Positions 12,801 through 23,489 of a stretch of 64,000 nt of DNA are shown in pieces (position 1 is the first letter of the stretch; every line of letters starts with the position of its first letter). This DNA is from Exophiala sp. HKRS030 (taxonomy: Eukaryota > Ascomycota > Eurotiomycetes > Chaetothyriales > Herpotrichiellaceae), in contig JAHWDD010000001.1 in the NCBI GenBank assembly GCA_023897205.1, positions 6,572,001-6,636,000 of the forward strand, given 5' to 3'. The translations under genes and the position numbers were made by a program. The notes under the pieces were generated by a model. It saw only the letters and a program-made list of their open reading frames with translations. It made no database searches and was not told the DNA's origin.

Positions 12801-13066
12801 AACAACCCTCACAACACCAAGCAGCCCCAAGCCCCAACTCAGCCATCCAAAACAGCCCCACCGTTCCCCTTGCAGTCAGCCCCTCGCAATCGGAAACCCG
12901 ACGAGCCATCTCAATGACATTTGTCAACCAAACAATTGAAAGCCGGAAAGCCGCCGCCGCAGCTCTCAACGGGACCAATGGTAATGCCCTAGCGAATATT
13001 GCGGCAGCAAACGGCACTGCTGCCAATGTCAAAGGCGGACAAAGAATCCTCCTACCAAAAATGTAA
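9878..13066 (+). CDS. Large low-complexity protein with conserved coiled-coil core, function unknown
   Basis: Exons 9878-10326 and 10501-13066 (174 bp intron, GTAAGT donor, CTGACTCCAG acceptor), 1004 residues. The ATG at 9878 is chosen because the open frame upstream of it starts only at a GTG. Residues 1-350 are Ser/Thr/Pro-rich with basic patches, including GGRKGKHPVKG near residue 345. The core, about residues 365-660, is charged and helical: LTQDERVEISMLKARQHELK starts a region ending in a long coiled coil with many Glu, Lys and Gln. The last 300 residues are Gln/Ser/Pro/His-rich and disordered. The protein ends in PKM. Composition and basic patches suggest a nuclear chromatin or transcription cofactor, but I recognise no domain and do not name a function. 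Confidence 0.75.
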
Positions 13067-14117
13067 GCTGGAGATAGAGACGAACTGGAACGAAACATGA
13101 AAATCAGGAGGGGGTTAGGCTTGGAAATGAATTGGCCGATAAGCTCTACGACGCACATATGTTCCGAGTAATTGGATGGGTTTTCCTTTTGGCTCGAATA
13201 GCGAGCGGTTTTTGTTTGTCTCTATCACCTATGTAGACAGGTGATGGGAGGCAGAGACATTCCAAATGGTAATGCAAATGGAAACAAATTTCTTGATACA
13301 AGGACACTACCTGTCTCCCTCCCCTCTCTTACTTTCGATGACTTGTCTCCACATGTTCTCGTCTACTCTGTAAAATCTTTGCTTCGCCATGTAAAGCTTG
13401 GATCTATCGCAAGGTCGCCCCGCAACAACAGAAGCATTTGCGCCTTCCACGCCCATATTGTATCTCCTTACCACCGAGACAAACGGCTGTGATCTGTCAG
13501 TTCCGGACTCAGCAACTGGATATCTAACCCGTACTGTTCGTTCACATGTAGTTCTGGAGCTTTGGGTTAGAGTGCAAAAGGGGCTACTAGATACTACGAG
13601 TGCAATTCGTTACATACTTCAGAAATTCAGGGGGAGTCGTAGTCATAGTGACCCACGGTGTTCGGCCCAGATATGACCTAAAGGCCATGGTGAAATGACA
13701 TTATGACGATCAGAAGTTCGTCAGCCGTTTAACATCTCGACTGGACAGTCGAGCACATCCATTGACGGAAATAGCCTACGGGTCGAAAATCTCTACAGAT
13801 ATATTGCGGGCTATCTCAGGTCTAAATGGAAATATATTCGAAATACCGTATGTACAGCAAAACCAACCAATCGGTGTGTTCTAGTCTCTTCGCAGTTCGT
13901 AGCTCTGAGTTCCTTTGGCCTGAACACAAGTCTAACGGAGAATACAATCTCCGAGTTCATCTATATGCAACCCGTGCGTTCCTTTCCAGGTCACTAAGCC
14001 TCGATTTCGTCTTATACCAAGATGTGCGAGCATCGGGAGTAGCTTTCGACTCACGACGGAAACCAGACATTGTTGGCATGGGGCAGTCGCATGCCACGCT
14101 GACGCCTGAGATAAGAC
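13067..14117. other. Convergent intergenic region, no gene seen
   Basis: It lies between the 3' ends of the 1004-residue protein gene and the sirtuin gene. Only short unsupported open frames are present. Confidence 0.5.
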
Positions 14118-15406
14118 TTAGCCAGCCAGATGGCGGAGGCGTTTGATCTCCTGCACAACGCCAGGCAGGACGTCTTCGGCAGGTAAGCTCGCTCTGACGG
14201 CACCCGGATACCCACCACCACCGCCGCCACCAGTAGAAGCGGCTGATGCTGCAGGAGCCAACCCTATACCCATCCTCTGCGTCGCAGAGACATCGAAAGT
14301 CTGCGCCTGCACGACATCATGGAAGAAGGCCTCCTCCTTTCTGACACCACCCAGATTCAGAATCGCAATAGGCATTGCACGATCAGCGGCCCTCTTGACC
14401 AGGCGCCACGCACTATACGTAGCGAGACTGCTGCCGACGACGAGCAGACGCTGAGCTTCATCGACCGCATGTTCCGCTTGGTCCTTGACGGTCTGTGGAA
14501 TACTCTCGCCGAACATGATGACGTTTGGTTTCAAGATACCCGCAGGCCCTGGCCCGCTCTGCTCGGTCCACGCGCCGTCACGGTCCAGCACGACGTGCAT
14601 TTTCTCGCCGCTGCCGCCTGGCAGAATGGGCGGGCGCCGCGTACATGTCGGACACGCTGGGTAGCGGAATGTACTGTACGGAGCACCGGGACGTCGGCGT
14701 CGCCGTCGGGATTGGTCTTGAAGCCTAGTTTGCGCCGCTGCTCGGGGTCTTCGGTGTCGAGGGCGCCGGTGGCGAGGAGTTCGGCGAGGAACTCGGCCCA
14801 TGCTGAATTTAGGCGGGCCAGGCTGCGCTGGAACTCGTCGCGGTCCATTTCGCGGCGGCAGCTGAGGCACACGACCGTGCGGAGGTAGCCGTGGAGCTCG
14901 ACGGTGGGTAGTCTAGGGTGTGCGATGTTGTGGAATGAGTCGACGTTCTGCGTCACGACTCGCTTGACGATACCTAGAGAGCCTAGGTCGCGGATTGCCG
15001 TGTGGCCTGGGTTGGGCGATGAGCGGTGCAAGCCGCGCCAGCCTAGGAACGAGCGTGCCCAGTATCTTTTGCGCGAGGCATGGCTGCCAACGAACTCGTG
15101 GAAGTAGATCGGTCGGTAGGACTTGTTCTGTGTATATGTGCCATTCGCCCCGCGGTAGTCGGCTAGGCCTGAGGCAGTGGACAGGCCGGCCCCGGTGAGG
15201 ATGAGAGTCGTCGGGAGGGCATGCTCGGAGGAACTTAGGAGAGGGAGTGTATTGGTCTTAACATTTTGGCCTACTGTTGGTGAGGGTGCAGTGAGAAAGT
15301 TTGCAAGGGCGGCGATGGCGCCGTGTCGTGTGGCTGCTGACGGCGGGATGATCAGTGGCGGTGTAAGAGGTCCCGTGTACGGGATTCGGAGGAGAGGTTT
15401 GGACAT
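14118..15406 (-). CDS. Class II (SIRT4-like) sirtuin, NAD-dependent deacylase (frame break)
   Basis: About 429 residues once a missing base near 14686 is allowed for; no intron is needed. Sirtuins remove acyl groups from lysines using NAD. Visible motifs in order: NAD-binding GAGLSTASGLADYRG (about residue 70), TQNVDSFH, catalytic His in VELHGYLR, first zinc pair CLSC, second zinc pair CPTC, KPNVIMFGES, the GSSLATYSAWRL helix and ILNLGG. This set and the SIRT4-like spacing suggest class II, commonly mitochondrial. The frame break lies between DADVP and APYSTFRYP, just before the second zinc pair, with no room for an intron. As written, the protein would lose half its zinc site and the distal NAD-binding residues. 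A poly-Gly run (about 7 Gly) near the C-terminus is unusual. Confidence 0.88.
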
Positions 15407-15807
15407 GCAGTGAGCATGATTCCAAGAGGGAATTTACTCTCAGGATGAGGATTTGAGGAGCGTGGAACGGCGGATAGCTGGTGCGGCTCAAAAATGTATC
15501 TGGGACTCGACGATGTCATAGACATTTTGTGTTGTTGATTGCCGGAGTTCTCCCGCCAGCCTCGCCATAGAAAGGGTACAAGGCTGGCCAGAGTTCTCTA
15601 CTGAGTCCACCACGAGGTTTAAGACTCAATGATCATGGTGCGAAAGAGCAACTCGATCATGACAAGTATTTAATGTATGAATTGACACAAAACTGTTCCG
15701 CTCGTGTTTGTATATGAGGCAATTACCTCTACCCAAAGCTAGACTCACCCATGAATCAGTTTAAGCTCAAACACCTCCATGCCACGATTTCTTTTATGAT
15801 TCGTATT
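15407..15807. other. Intergenic, no gene seen
   Basis: It separates the start of the sirtuin gene from the 3' end of the ZIP transporter gene, both on the minus strand. No open frame of interest. Confidence 0.5.
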
Positions 15808-17635
15808 TCAGGCCCATTTTCCAAGCACACTCATCAATATCATCCCTGCAAACAAGCTAATTCCACCTAGAAGCGTTCTGCCGATTGAAGTATCGAGCAT
15901 TTCACCACCGTCAAGAATCCAATCTCGTGCCAACATATCAACCACGCCCACCCAAATAAGGATTCCAGCGCTCAATGCATCCAGTGTACCTATGGTCACA
16001 ATGGTACTTGGGTCGTTGCCATTAAAGCTGTTGATAACTCCAAGACCAATTGACATGCCAATCGGGGTGATCAATGTAAATGCGATCGCCATCGTGAACT
16101 TGGTTGGCCAGAAACGCGCATGCTTCGAGGGCAAAAGAGCAATCCGGGCTCCCAGGGAAAGACCCTCGAAAAATTGATGGAACACTATCACTACCAGTAG
16201 TGTCTTGTAGAATGAGTCTCCTGCTACAACCAGTGTCAAGCCAATTAGTATGCTGTGAAACAATATACCGGCTTCCATCACCATGACTGAAAGCGTGGAA
16301 TTCGGATTGGCAGGATCAAGTGGATTGCCATGATTGTGGCCAAGATTGGTCAGGTTGTTTGGTACAGCTTTGGGAGCCGAAATGGGCTCAGAAATATTTT
16401 TACCATCAACATTGGTTTCGTCTTTTGCCGAGTTTGTTGTTGAGTCTGACTCACTCGAAGGCAAATGTCTATCAGTTCGGCGACGTGATCGAGCGATTAT
16501 GATTCGGTGACCAACGTATTCGAATAGAAAGGCAAGAACTATACCAGCCATAACGATCGCCGAAGTGGTGCCCTCGTATGTTATGCCAGTCAAGCATCCG
16601 TTGTTGAACATGAGAGTAGCATGTGTGTAAAGCTGGAAGTATGGTTAGTCTTCTTGAACACGAAAGCTTTTCGTAGGAGGCATACATGTATTAAAGCAGT
16701 TGAGATGATGACTCCTGTGCCGAACTGTTTGACAATTGTGAATGCAGCAGCGTTGATGCTTTGAGATGGAAGTTTGGATAGTAGCATTGGAGCGAAAACA
16801 CCGAAACCGCTGGTTACAAGAACGACAAAGATCGTGCCAATTCGTAACCCGATATTGTAATCTCGCTCTCTAAGCCCACAATCTAGTTCAACACTGCTAT
16901 TTTCACTCGCTCCTGTAGCCACGCAATGCCTACATAGGCATGATTAGTACTCGGAGACCAACATGTTTGAGCTTGTGAGGACCACATACTCAACTCCTGC
17001 GTGAAAGTGGCAGTCCATACCCTCGTGATCGTCTTCGCTATGGTCATGGTCGCGATCACCTTCGGTGGATGTAGTGGAATTTTCAGAGACAACGAGAACG
17101 TCAGAGCCATCTGGTGCGACACAATACCTGTATCGAGTTAGGGGACGTATGATCTGTTGGTGGGTGAAACGCACTGTTCGGTGTCATGCGTATGGCAATC
17201 CGTGTACTGTGCAGGTGGCTCTCCGGTCGCGGTGGCCGACACAAGTACTTCGTTCCCATCGCCATTGATACAATAACTGTATGGCCATTAGACATATCAA
17301 CATGATAGGTAAATTGCTTACATGTCGTTTCCGTGGGAGTGACAGCCAGTAATAGCCGAAGTCTGACCAGTAGTCGCGACGGACGCAGGTACTGACGCGG
17401 GTAAAGTGGCGGTTGATGACGCAGTTATATCGGCAGCAGAGTATGTGATCAAGGCAGTCTCCTGGCCATCCGGACCATAGCAGTACCTGCAGCGGCAGTT
17501 AGTTGGCCCATCTCATCTTGAAGATTCGGTCTCTAAAACGTACTCGATCGTTGAATGGTTATGACATCCGGTATAGGTAGTCTGGGCACGACTAACCACC
17601 CCGAGGCTGAGGGCTAAGAGTATGAAGGACAACAT
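15808..17635 (-). CDS. ZIP-family zinc transporter with four extracellular CHxH zinc-binding modules (ZrfC/Zrt1-like)
   Basis: Six exons on the minus strand: 17635-17544, 17486-17322, 17276-17175, 17127-16990, 16929-16686 and 16632-15808, giving 521 residues in one continuous frame. An N-terminal signal peptide (MLSFILLALSLGVVSRAQ) is followed by an ectodomain with four modules of the form CHxHxxxxxYC/HC: GCHNHSTIEYC, GCHSHGNDIYC, DCHTHDTEQYC and DCHFHAGVEHC. Then come a His/Asp-rich linker and a ZIP domain: three membrane helices, a variable His-containing loop (LGHNHGN) and five more helices, including the metal-site helix VVIVFHQFFEGLSLGARI. ZIP proteins import zinc into the cytosol. The layout matches A. 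fumigatus ZrfC, an alkaline/neutral high-affinity transporter with an extended zinc-binding N-terminus. The four ectodomain introns (45-60 bp) all fall at the same place in each module. It is divergent from the zincophore gene. Confidence 0.93.
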
Positions 17636-18732
17636 GATACAGAACGAGAAAGATGGAGTTGCAAGATTGGAGATGTTAACAATCGTTGACGCTACTTGTC
17701 AGTAAGAGGTTGAACTTCTCGACAAACTCGAGCGGTTATCTCGTTGAGCGGAATATATCGAACCGTTCCTTCTTATTAAATCACGATCGATGAGGCGTGA
17801 CTGCCGCGTGCATTAATTTTCAAGGTTTGATGATTGGTGTCAGCGTTGTTCCTACTCAAAAGACCGTCACAACGGAGAAAGTTCTTCAGGGTTTCAAGGC
17901 ATATCCACGCATGAAAAATGCAAATCGTTCAATTGTGGTTCTCTTCATCCAGTATTCCCGTGTTCCAGGGTTCCGCAAGTCCCGCCGCAAGAATAATCCG
18001 CATTGAGGGTACATACCGCCATGTGAGGAGCCAAGCCTGTGCGTGTCCGTGTATGACAGTGGCCAAGGTCTAAGGTACTCAGTAACTGGATCTGGGTTCC
18101 ATAGCATAGTGAGAAAATTGAAGATGTGACTGGTTCATCCAGTTCTTATGCTCTCATTTAAGGTACTCACTTTTGGCTGGGCGGACCATCTCCCGTTAAC
18201 AGCGGAGCGGATATGTCTTGGCAGCACGGCAGTCATCCACCGGTGTCCTGGAAAATACGCTCTACGAGCAGGGCCAGACGAGATAGCCGACATCGATGTT
18301 GGGCAAGTCAGGTCATATAAATCCTCCAATGGACGAAACGGGTTTGAACAAAGCCTCAATGACCACGTGGGGCTACCAGGATTGGTCCGTAAGCGTCCTT
18401 CACTGTCCTCAGACCACTAACACCGTGCCAGCCTGGCTTTGTGTACCCTCGTGATGCTCGATGTCGTTCAGCTAACTTTTTCGCATGCAGGAACTTGCTT
18501 AGACCGTCAAACTTGCCGACAAGCGACATCATCGAGGAAAATTTTCGCAATGTAGGATCGGAGAACTGCGTTGTGAAAGTATTGTGACCCATGAGAAGCA
18601 GTGAATATGCGACTGCAAGTATGTATAAGTATGGGCTTCCGAGACTGGAAATCCAGGAACTTCATCCCCAATTCATCTTCAAATCATCATCTCACGTCCC
18701 ACCGACAGACTCCGGCTTGACCTTTGTCAAAC
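17636..18732. promoter_or_regulatory. Shared divergent promoter of zinc transporter and zincophore
   Basis: A 1.1 kb non-coding segment between two divergent start codons. It holds CAAGGT at 17821-17826 and 18064-18069, the 11-mer TAAGGTACTCA at 18071-18081 and again at 18159-18169, and GCCARG (PacC-type) words at 18030-18035, 18062-18067, 18217-18222 (reverse) and 18432-18437 (reverse). CAAGGT is the core I associate with the fungal zinc-responsive activator ZafA/Zap1, and GCCARG with the alkaline regulator PacC. One PacC-type word overlaps a CAAGGT. A TATA-like TATAAG lies at 18624-18629, about 105 bp before the zincophore ATG. Short words occur by chance, so binding is inferred. Confidence 0.6.
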
Positions 18733-19761
18733 ATGTCTTTCCTCCTCAGAGCCACCTACCTCGTAGCCGTCATCTCTGGCACTCTTGCGGCTCCTGCGCG
18801 ACTTGAGGTTCGCCAAGAAGCTCCATTTACACAGACTTCCACTGCTTGGAACTCTGGTGCTGTCACACAATACCCTATCCACTCGAGCTGTAACGTCACT
18901 CAAGCTCATCAAATTGCCACGGGTCTGAATGAGACCCTGGAGCTGGTCGGGCATGCCAGAGACCACGTTCTCAGATGGGGCAACAACTCAGAGATATATC
19001 GTCGCTACTTTGGTGATCGACCACCATTTGAGGTCATGGGAGCTTACGACATCATCGTCAATGGAGACAAGGGTGGCGTTCTATTCAGATGTGACAATCC
19101 CGATGGCAACTGCAATTTGAAAGGTAATCAGCTCTGCTCCTGGTACGATGATCGAAGGTCTGACATGAGCGATTGCAGGCTGGGGTGGCCACTGGAGAGG
19201 CTCAAACGCAACTGACGAAACAGTCATTTGTGATCTTAGCTATCAAACACGCCGGTCTCTGAGTCAAATGTGTGCTCTCGGTTATACAGTTATTGACTCA
19301 CCCACAAACACGTTCTGGGCATCTGATCTGCTGCACCGCCTTTACCACATGCCTGCTATTGGATGGGGACATATTGAGCATTATGCCGATGATTATGACG
19401 AGGTTATCGAACTTGCCGCTGGCAATACTACCGAGTCGACGCATGACAGTGATACGCTGCAGTATTTTGCCCTCGAAGTATATGCGTACGACATCGCAAT
19501 TCCAGGTGTCGGTTGCGCCGGCAATAGCGCAGCGTCAGAGCCCGCTCAGTCGACCGCACCGGCAGTGGCATCGAGCACGACTTCAGCGGCACCTGCGCCA
19601 GTCACGACCTCAAGCGGCTCACCAACACTGCCCCAAACTAGCTCGTCGACAATTACAGTTCCTGCGGTAAGTTGATCACTGACTCATGAAAAGAACCAAG
19701 CTCACGTTGAATCTTGTAGAACTGCCACACACACGAAGGAGGAGTCGTTCACTGCTCATAA
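18733..19761 (+). CDS. Secreted zincophore, Asp f 2 / PRA1 / Zps1 family
   Basis: Exons 18733-19123, 19179-19666 and 19720-19761 (introns 55 and 53 bp), 306 residues. The start is the ATG at 18733; the codon at 18724 is TTG. A signal peptide covers about the first 20 residues. The mature domain has family hallmarks HVLRWGNNSEIYRRYFG, VMGAYDIIVNGDKGGVLFRC, WGGHWRGSNAT, and the His-rich active-site-like LLHRLYHMPAIGWGHIEHYAD, followed by HDSDTLQYFALEVYAYD. A Ser/Thr/Ala linker leads to the C-terminal tail NCHTHEGGVVHCS, encoded by its own 42 bp exon; this matches the zinc-binding tail of PRA1. Known members are secreted, bind zinc and hand it to a partner ZIP transporter at neutral or alkaline pH; in Candida and Aspergillus they are divergently paired with that transporter, as here. 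Several N-glycosylation sites are visible. Confidence 0.93.
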
Positions 19762-20157
19762 GCAGATATGAAGGACATGAAACCGCCCCCAAAGTATGGA
19801 AGCTTCCAAAGCTGGGTCTAACGCAGACAGTAATTGTAGTATGGGCACTCTAGCGACACCGTTGGCGGTGTTCAAAACAAACTTCATCAGCAAGGTTGAG
19901 TAAAATTAACAGCCGACGATCACACGGGATAGCAGGACAAGCCTGCTACTTGTGGTTAGTTCAAACTCCACAGAGCTTAAGAACTCCAGTACATAGTTAT
20001 ATCACGTGATCAACGACTCCACACATAATGGCTACATTATCATTCACATATTCCTTGCCCAAAAACGACATAGGTGGAGATCCTAAGATTCATGACAAGC
20101 AGTGGAATATATTATACGCAGGCAGGGTAGGCAATATACTCTCTCGTTAGGAAACTA
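19762..20157. other. Convergent intergenic region, no gene seen
   Basis: It lies between the 3' ends of the zincophore gene and the Cys-rich GPI protein gene. It should contain both terminators; no repeat or RNA gene is recognised. Confidence 0.5.
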
Positions 20158-21200
20158 TCAGAAAACCAAAGCACCTAGACCTGCTGCAAACAATATTCCC
20201 TTTTGGATCGCAACGGCCCCTGCACCGTTGCCAGTGCTCTGAATTAGTGATCCCCCAGTTGCGTCGGCAGTTGTTGTAGAAGACGACGTCGAGCGCGTGG
20301 AAGTGGTGCGTGTTGATGTGGCACTCGACGTACTTCGGGTGGAGGTGCGTGTGGACGTGAGTGCGGATGAGGTGAGCAGTCCGCCGCTGTTGCTACCGGA
20401 ACACGACGAGCTGGTTGAGCCCTGCAGTAGAAACCGGTCAGTTCTCTGTGTTATATACAGCGATAGCGTTCTCGAAACTTACTGGTGCACAGCACTTGCC
20501 GACAATGCTGGAGCAGGTATAGCCTTCTTCGCAATGGTCTTGTAGATAGATTAGCTCGAAATCCGAGTTGGTGCATAAATCGGGAAGATGTTCTTCTACT
20601 CACATCCGTCTTGACAGCAGACCTCACCGTCGTCAGGGTTGTAGCACGAATCGAGGCCGCAAGAGATACTGCCGGATCCATAGACGTCTGCACAGGTCGA
20701 CGTGCTGGAGCCGCCACTACCGCCGGTGGTATCATCAGGGCAGGTATCGTATTGCGGGTCGTTAGGGTCATAGCAGTGAAGACCGTCTGGGCATTCGAGG
20801 TATGTTGGGCCGAAGCACGATACGCATGTGGCGCCGGTCTGGTAGCAGGTGTCGTCGGTGCCGCTGGTGCTGGATGTCGAGGTGGAGACTGGGGCAGAGG
20901 CAGTGGCCGTTCCAGTGCTCGAGCCACTGCTGGAACATGAATCTAAGCCGTACAGAGAATCGCCGGGAGGTAGCAGTAGATACTGCTGCTTGGGCAGAGA
21001 ATGTATCCGTCGCCAAAGCATTCTTCGCATGTCCCAGTGCAGCGCTTTTCGAGGTCACGAGCCATCAGGAGTCTGCTGGTTGTAAGTGTCGGATTTCTGC
21101 TGAACGCCGGCTTGACACTCTTGTACAATGCATCGTCGGATTCTGCGGTGACCAGGAGGGCAAGAGATGAGAGGCAAAGTGCAGCCTTGGTGAACAACAT
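20158..21200 (-). CDS. Secreted Cys-rich, probably GPI-anchored protein (frame break)
   Basis: Exons 21200-20604, 20538-20483 and 20421-20158; 305 residues if one missing base near 20966-20970 is assumed. A signal peptide (MLFTKAALCLSSLALLVTAE) starts the protein. Three related Cys-rich modules follow: CEECFGDGYILCPSSSIYCY, CVSCFGPTYLECPDGLHCY and CADVYGSGSISCGLDSC. They lead to an eight-cysteine block (GEVCCQDGYHCEEGYTC...GKCC) that is completed only by splicing. A Ser/Thr/Arg-rich stalk and a final hydrophobic stretch ending LFAAGLGALVF suggest a GPI signal. A 41 bp intron could replace the frame break, but it would delete conserved-looking residues. A wall or surface role is inferred; I recognise no named family. 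It sits next to the zincophore, so a link with metal binding is possible but unproven. Confidence 0.78.
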
Positions 21201-22598
21201 TGTCTCTGAAATTAGAAAGTTGAGCTGGAGTGTTGAGTAATTGTTGGAACGAGTGACTGTTAGTGAATATGTAACGAGCGACAAGGATAAAGAAGGACTT
21301 CGGTCAGAGAGAAATTTGGTTCATATCGACAAAAGGATTTCTATGCCTTCGGACGGACGTCCAGACGATTTGTATATTCGAGTTCGGGGCTGCCAATCAG
21401 CCTCATGCCCTTTTAGGAACTGCAATACGGATACGTTGGTCGTGCGAAGTGCCCTTATCCTTGCTCTTGGATCAACCTTGGGAGAATTCAAAGGGTACAT
21501 GTTCCTGGTCGGCGGCGTGCATGCTGCAAACTTATTCGTTGTTGTTGCCCAAGCCGCAACGTTCATGCACCAAGACTTACCATGTCTCTGTTTCGCCGCC
21601 ATGATAGGATGCTCGCAGGTTCAACATGTGGCTCTGCATGGGAAGAGGAAGTCAAATGCTGGCCAGAAATTCAGCCTGGTAGGGCGAGGTATAGTGAAGG
21701 TCCGCATATACGAGACAAATTTGGCCATCTGGTGGAGCAGGCCAGTCACTGGAGAACGTGGAAATTGAGTCTTTCAAGACTAAGGGATCAACTCCCACCT
21801 GTGTCGCTGGATAGACAGACCGGTGTCACACCTTGGCGTTGGCTTGAGGTAGATGGTTTCTTTACCCTTTCCTCTCCTCCCTGCTTTTACACAGAGTTCA
21901 GGGCTTGATGCTTAGATTAACCTTGGCATAGATGGGGCGAATCTTGGCAGAAGGTTAAATCTCACGAGTGGTAGTTGGAAGTCCATCACGAGCAGACAAG
22001 GCTGACTTCAGGGCAACACTGCAATGCTTGACATTTCGGTCCTGATGATTGCCCAGCATGGTGCCTGAAAATCCATAGTTTCTAGATTATGAGAGACAAC
22101 AGCATATGTCGACTAACCAGAACCCACTTGTAAGCTTCAAGAGTTTGTACTAGCACTGGTCTTGAACACTCGTCGCAACCTGCATATCGGGTTCCTGCCT
22201 CGACAAGTGGTGAAAACGGCACCCCATGCATTACGTTACACTATACATTTCATGCAACATTAGCATTGTCTCGACCTCGGGCCTTTTCGTTGTTCGCCGA
22301 GGCATTCACCAGACACTTTGTTGTCGTTCAGCGCCAGAACAAATCCTCGGCTACAAACAAGGGTTGATTTCGGTGTCATTGTCTTGCCAGGACCAGAAGC
22401 TTGTTTTGACAGATTCCATCTCCTACTGTTGCAGCGCTTGTTCTGCTGCTGGGCAAGAATTTAGTCTCGAACGGATGATGATAATCCCAACAAGTCCCAC
22501 TCTTGGAAGCGGTGTTCCTGTAGCTTCGACGTTTGTGCTGGGTCAGTACTGCTGGGTGGCGGCCTAGTGTCTGCCAACGAGCAGTGTACAGAACCCTC
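21201..22598. other. 1.4 kb intergenic region, no gene seen
   Basis: A 175-codon plus-strand frame at 21241-21768 starts at TTG and has no recognisable domain, so it is not called. The left part is the promoter of the Cys-rich protein gene; the right part is the 3' side of the TIM-barrel gene. Confidence 0.5.
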
Positions 22599-23489
22599 TC
22601 AGTTGAGTTTCAAACTCTTAAAATCTCTGGTTGTGTTCGTGATAGCAACCTCGACTGGTAGCCTCTCCATGCTGCTAGCCCCGAAGAAACCATGTACACC
22701 ACTCGTACGGCTGAGCACATACTCTGCATCTTTAGGCTCGGCGATTGGACCGCCATGGCAAATGACCAAAATCTGATCATTAATCTTTACAGCTGCATCT
22801 GTCATCTTTTGAATCAATTCAACGCATTCGTCGAGCGATTTGCCCGTCTTCGCACCAATAGATCCAGAGGTCGTGAGACCCATATGGCACACTAGATGTC
22901 CGTTAGTGGTTGTTGAAGCCCTACTCTGAGAAAGCCAAGTCTTACCAAGGACGTCTGCACCCGCCTTCGTCATACGCTCAGCCTCATCAACATTGAAAAC
23001 ATATGGCGTGGTGAGCAGATCTATCCGATGGGCTTCGGCGATCATATCTACTTCCTTGTCGTAGCCCATTCCAGTCTCTTCCAGATTTGCTCTGAACGTT
23101 CCGTCGATGAGACCTACGGTGGGAAAATTCTGCACACCACAGAATCCCATACTTTTCAGTTCTTGGAGAAATTTGGGCATGACGCGAAATGGGTCGGTTC
23201 CACAGACTCCAGCAAGAACGCCGGTTTTGTTGACAATTGGTAGGACCTCCTTGGCCATGTCGACCACCACCGCATTGGCGTCGCCATATGGCATAAGTCC
23301 AGCAAGGGAACCTCGCCCCGCCATTCGAAAACGACCTGAATTATAGATGATAATCAAATCGGCACCACCTTGTTCAATGAATTTCGCCGAGAGACCAGTG
23401 CCTGCACCGGCACCGACGATGGGATTGCCATTCTTCAATTGTGTTCGAAGATGAGACAATACCTCAGCCCGAGTAGATGGAGGCGCCAT
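22599..23489 (-). CDS. TIM-barrel PEP-hydrolase-like protein, Tm-1 C-terminal half
   Basis: Exons 23489-22946 and 22891-22599 with a 54 bp in-frame intron (GTAAGA donor, CTAAC branch), 278 residues. It belongs to the TIM-barrel family annotated as phosphoenolpyruvate hydrolase-like, which forms the C-terminal half of the tomato Tm-1 protein. Family features are [20 protein letters not shown] at the N-terminus, [20 protein letters not shown], the loop [15 protein letters not shown] segment [48 protein letters not shown] (formed across the splice) and ICHGGPI...[12 protein letters not shown]. The intron, if translated, would insert 18 residues into that conserved motif, which supports splicing. 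Probably cytosolic; the true substrate is unknown. It is divergent from the gene for the other Tm-1 half. Confidence 0.9.
   Translation of the reverse strand: MAPPSTRAEVLSHLRTQLKNGNPIVGAGAGTGLSAKFIEQGGADLIIIYNSGRFRMAGRGSLAGLMPYGDANAVVVDMAKEVLPIVNKTGVLAGVCGTDPFRVMPKFLQELKSMGFCGVQNFPTVGLIDGTFRANLEETGMGYDKEVDMIAEAHRIDLLTTPYVFNVDEAERMTKAGADVLGKTWLSQSRASTTTNGHLVCHMGLTTSGSIGAKTGKSLDECVELIQKMTDAAVKINDQILVICHGGPIAEPKDAEYVLSRTSGVHGFFGASSMERLPVEVAITNTTRDFKSLKLN

Noticed and set aside
20942..20982. Possible 41 bp intron in the Cys-rich protein gene
   Set aside because: Shorter than the other introns here (45 bp or more), and it would delete the YCY...YGLD segment that parallels the other modules.
21241..21768. 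175-codon plus-strand open frame
   Set aside because: It starts at TTG, shows no domain, and overlaps the promoter of the Cys-rich protein gene.
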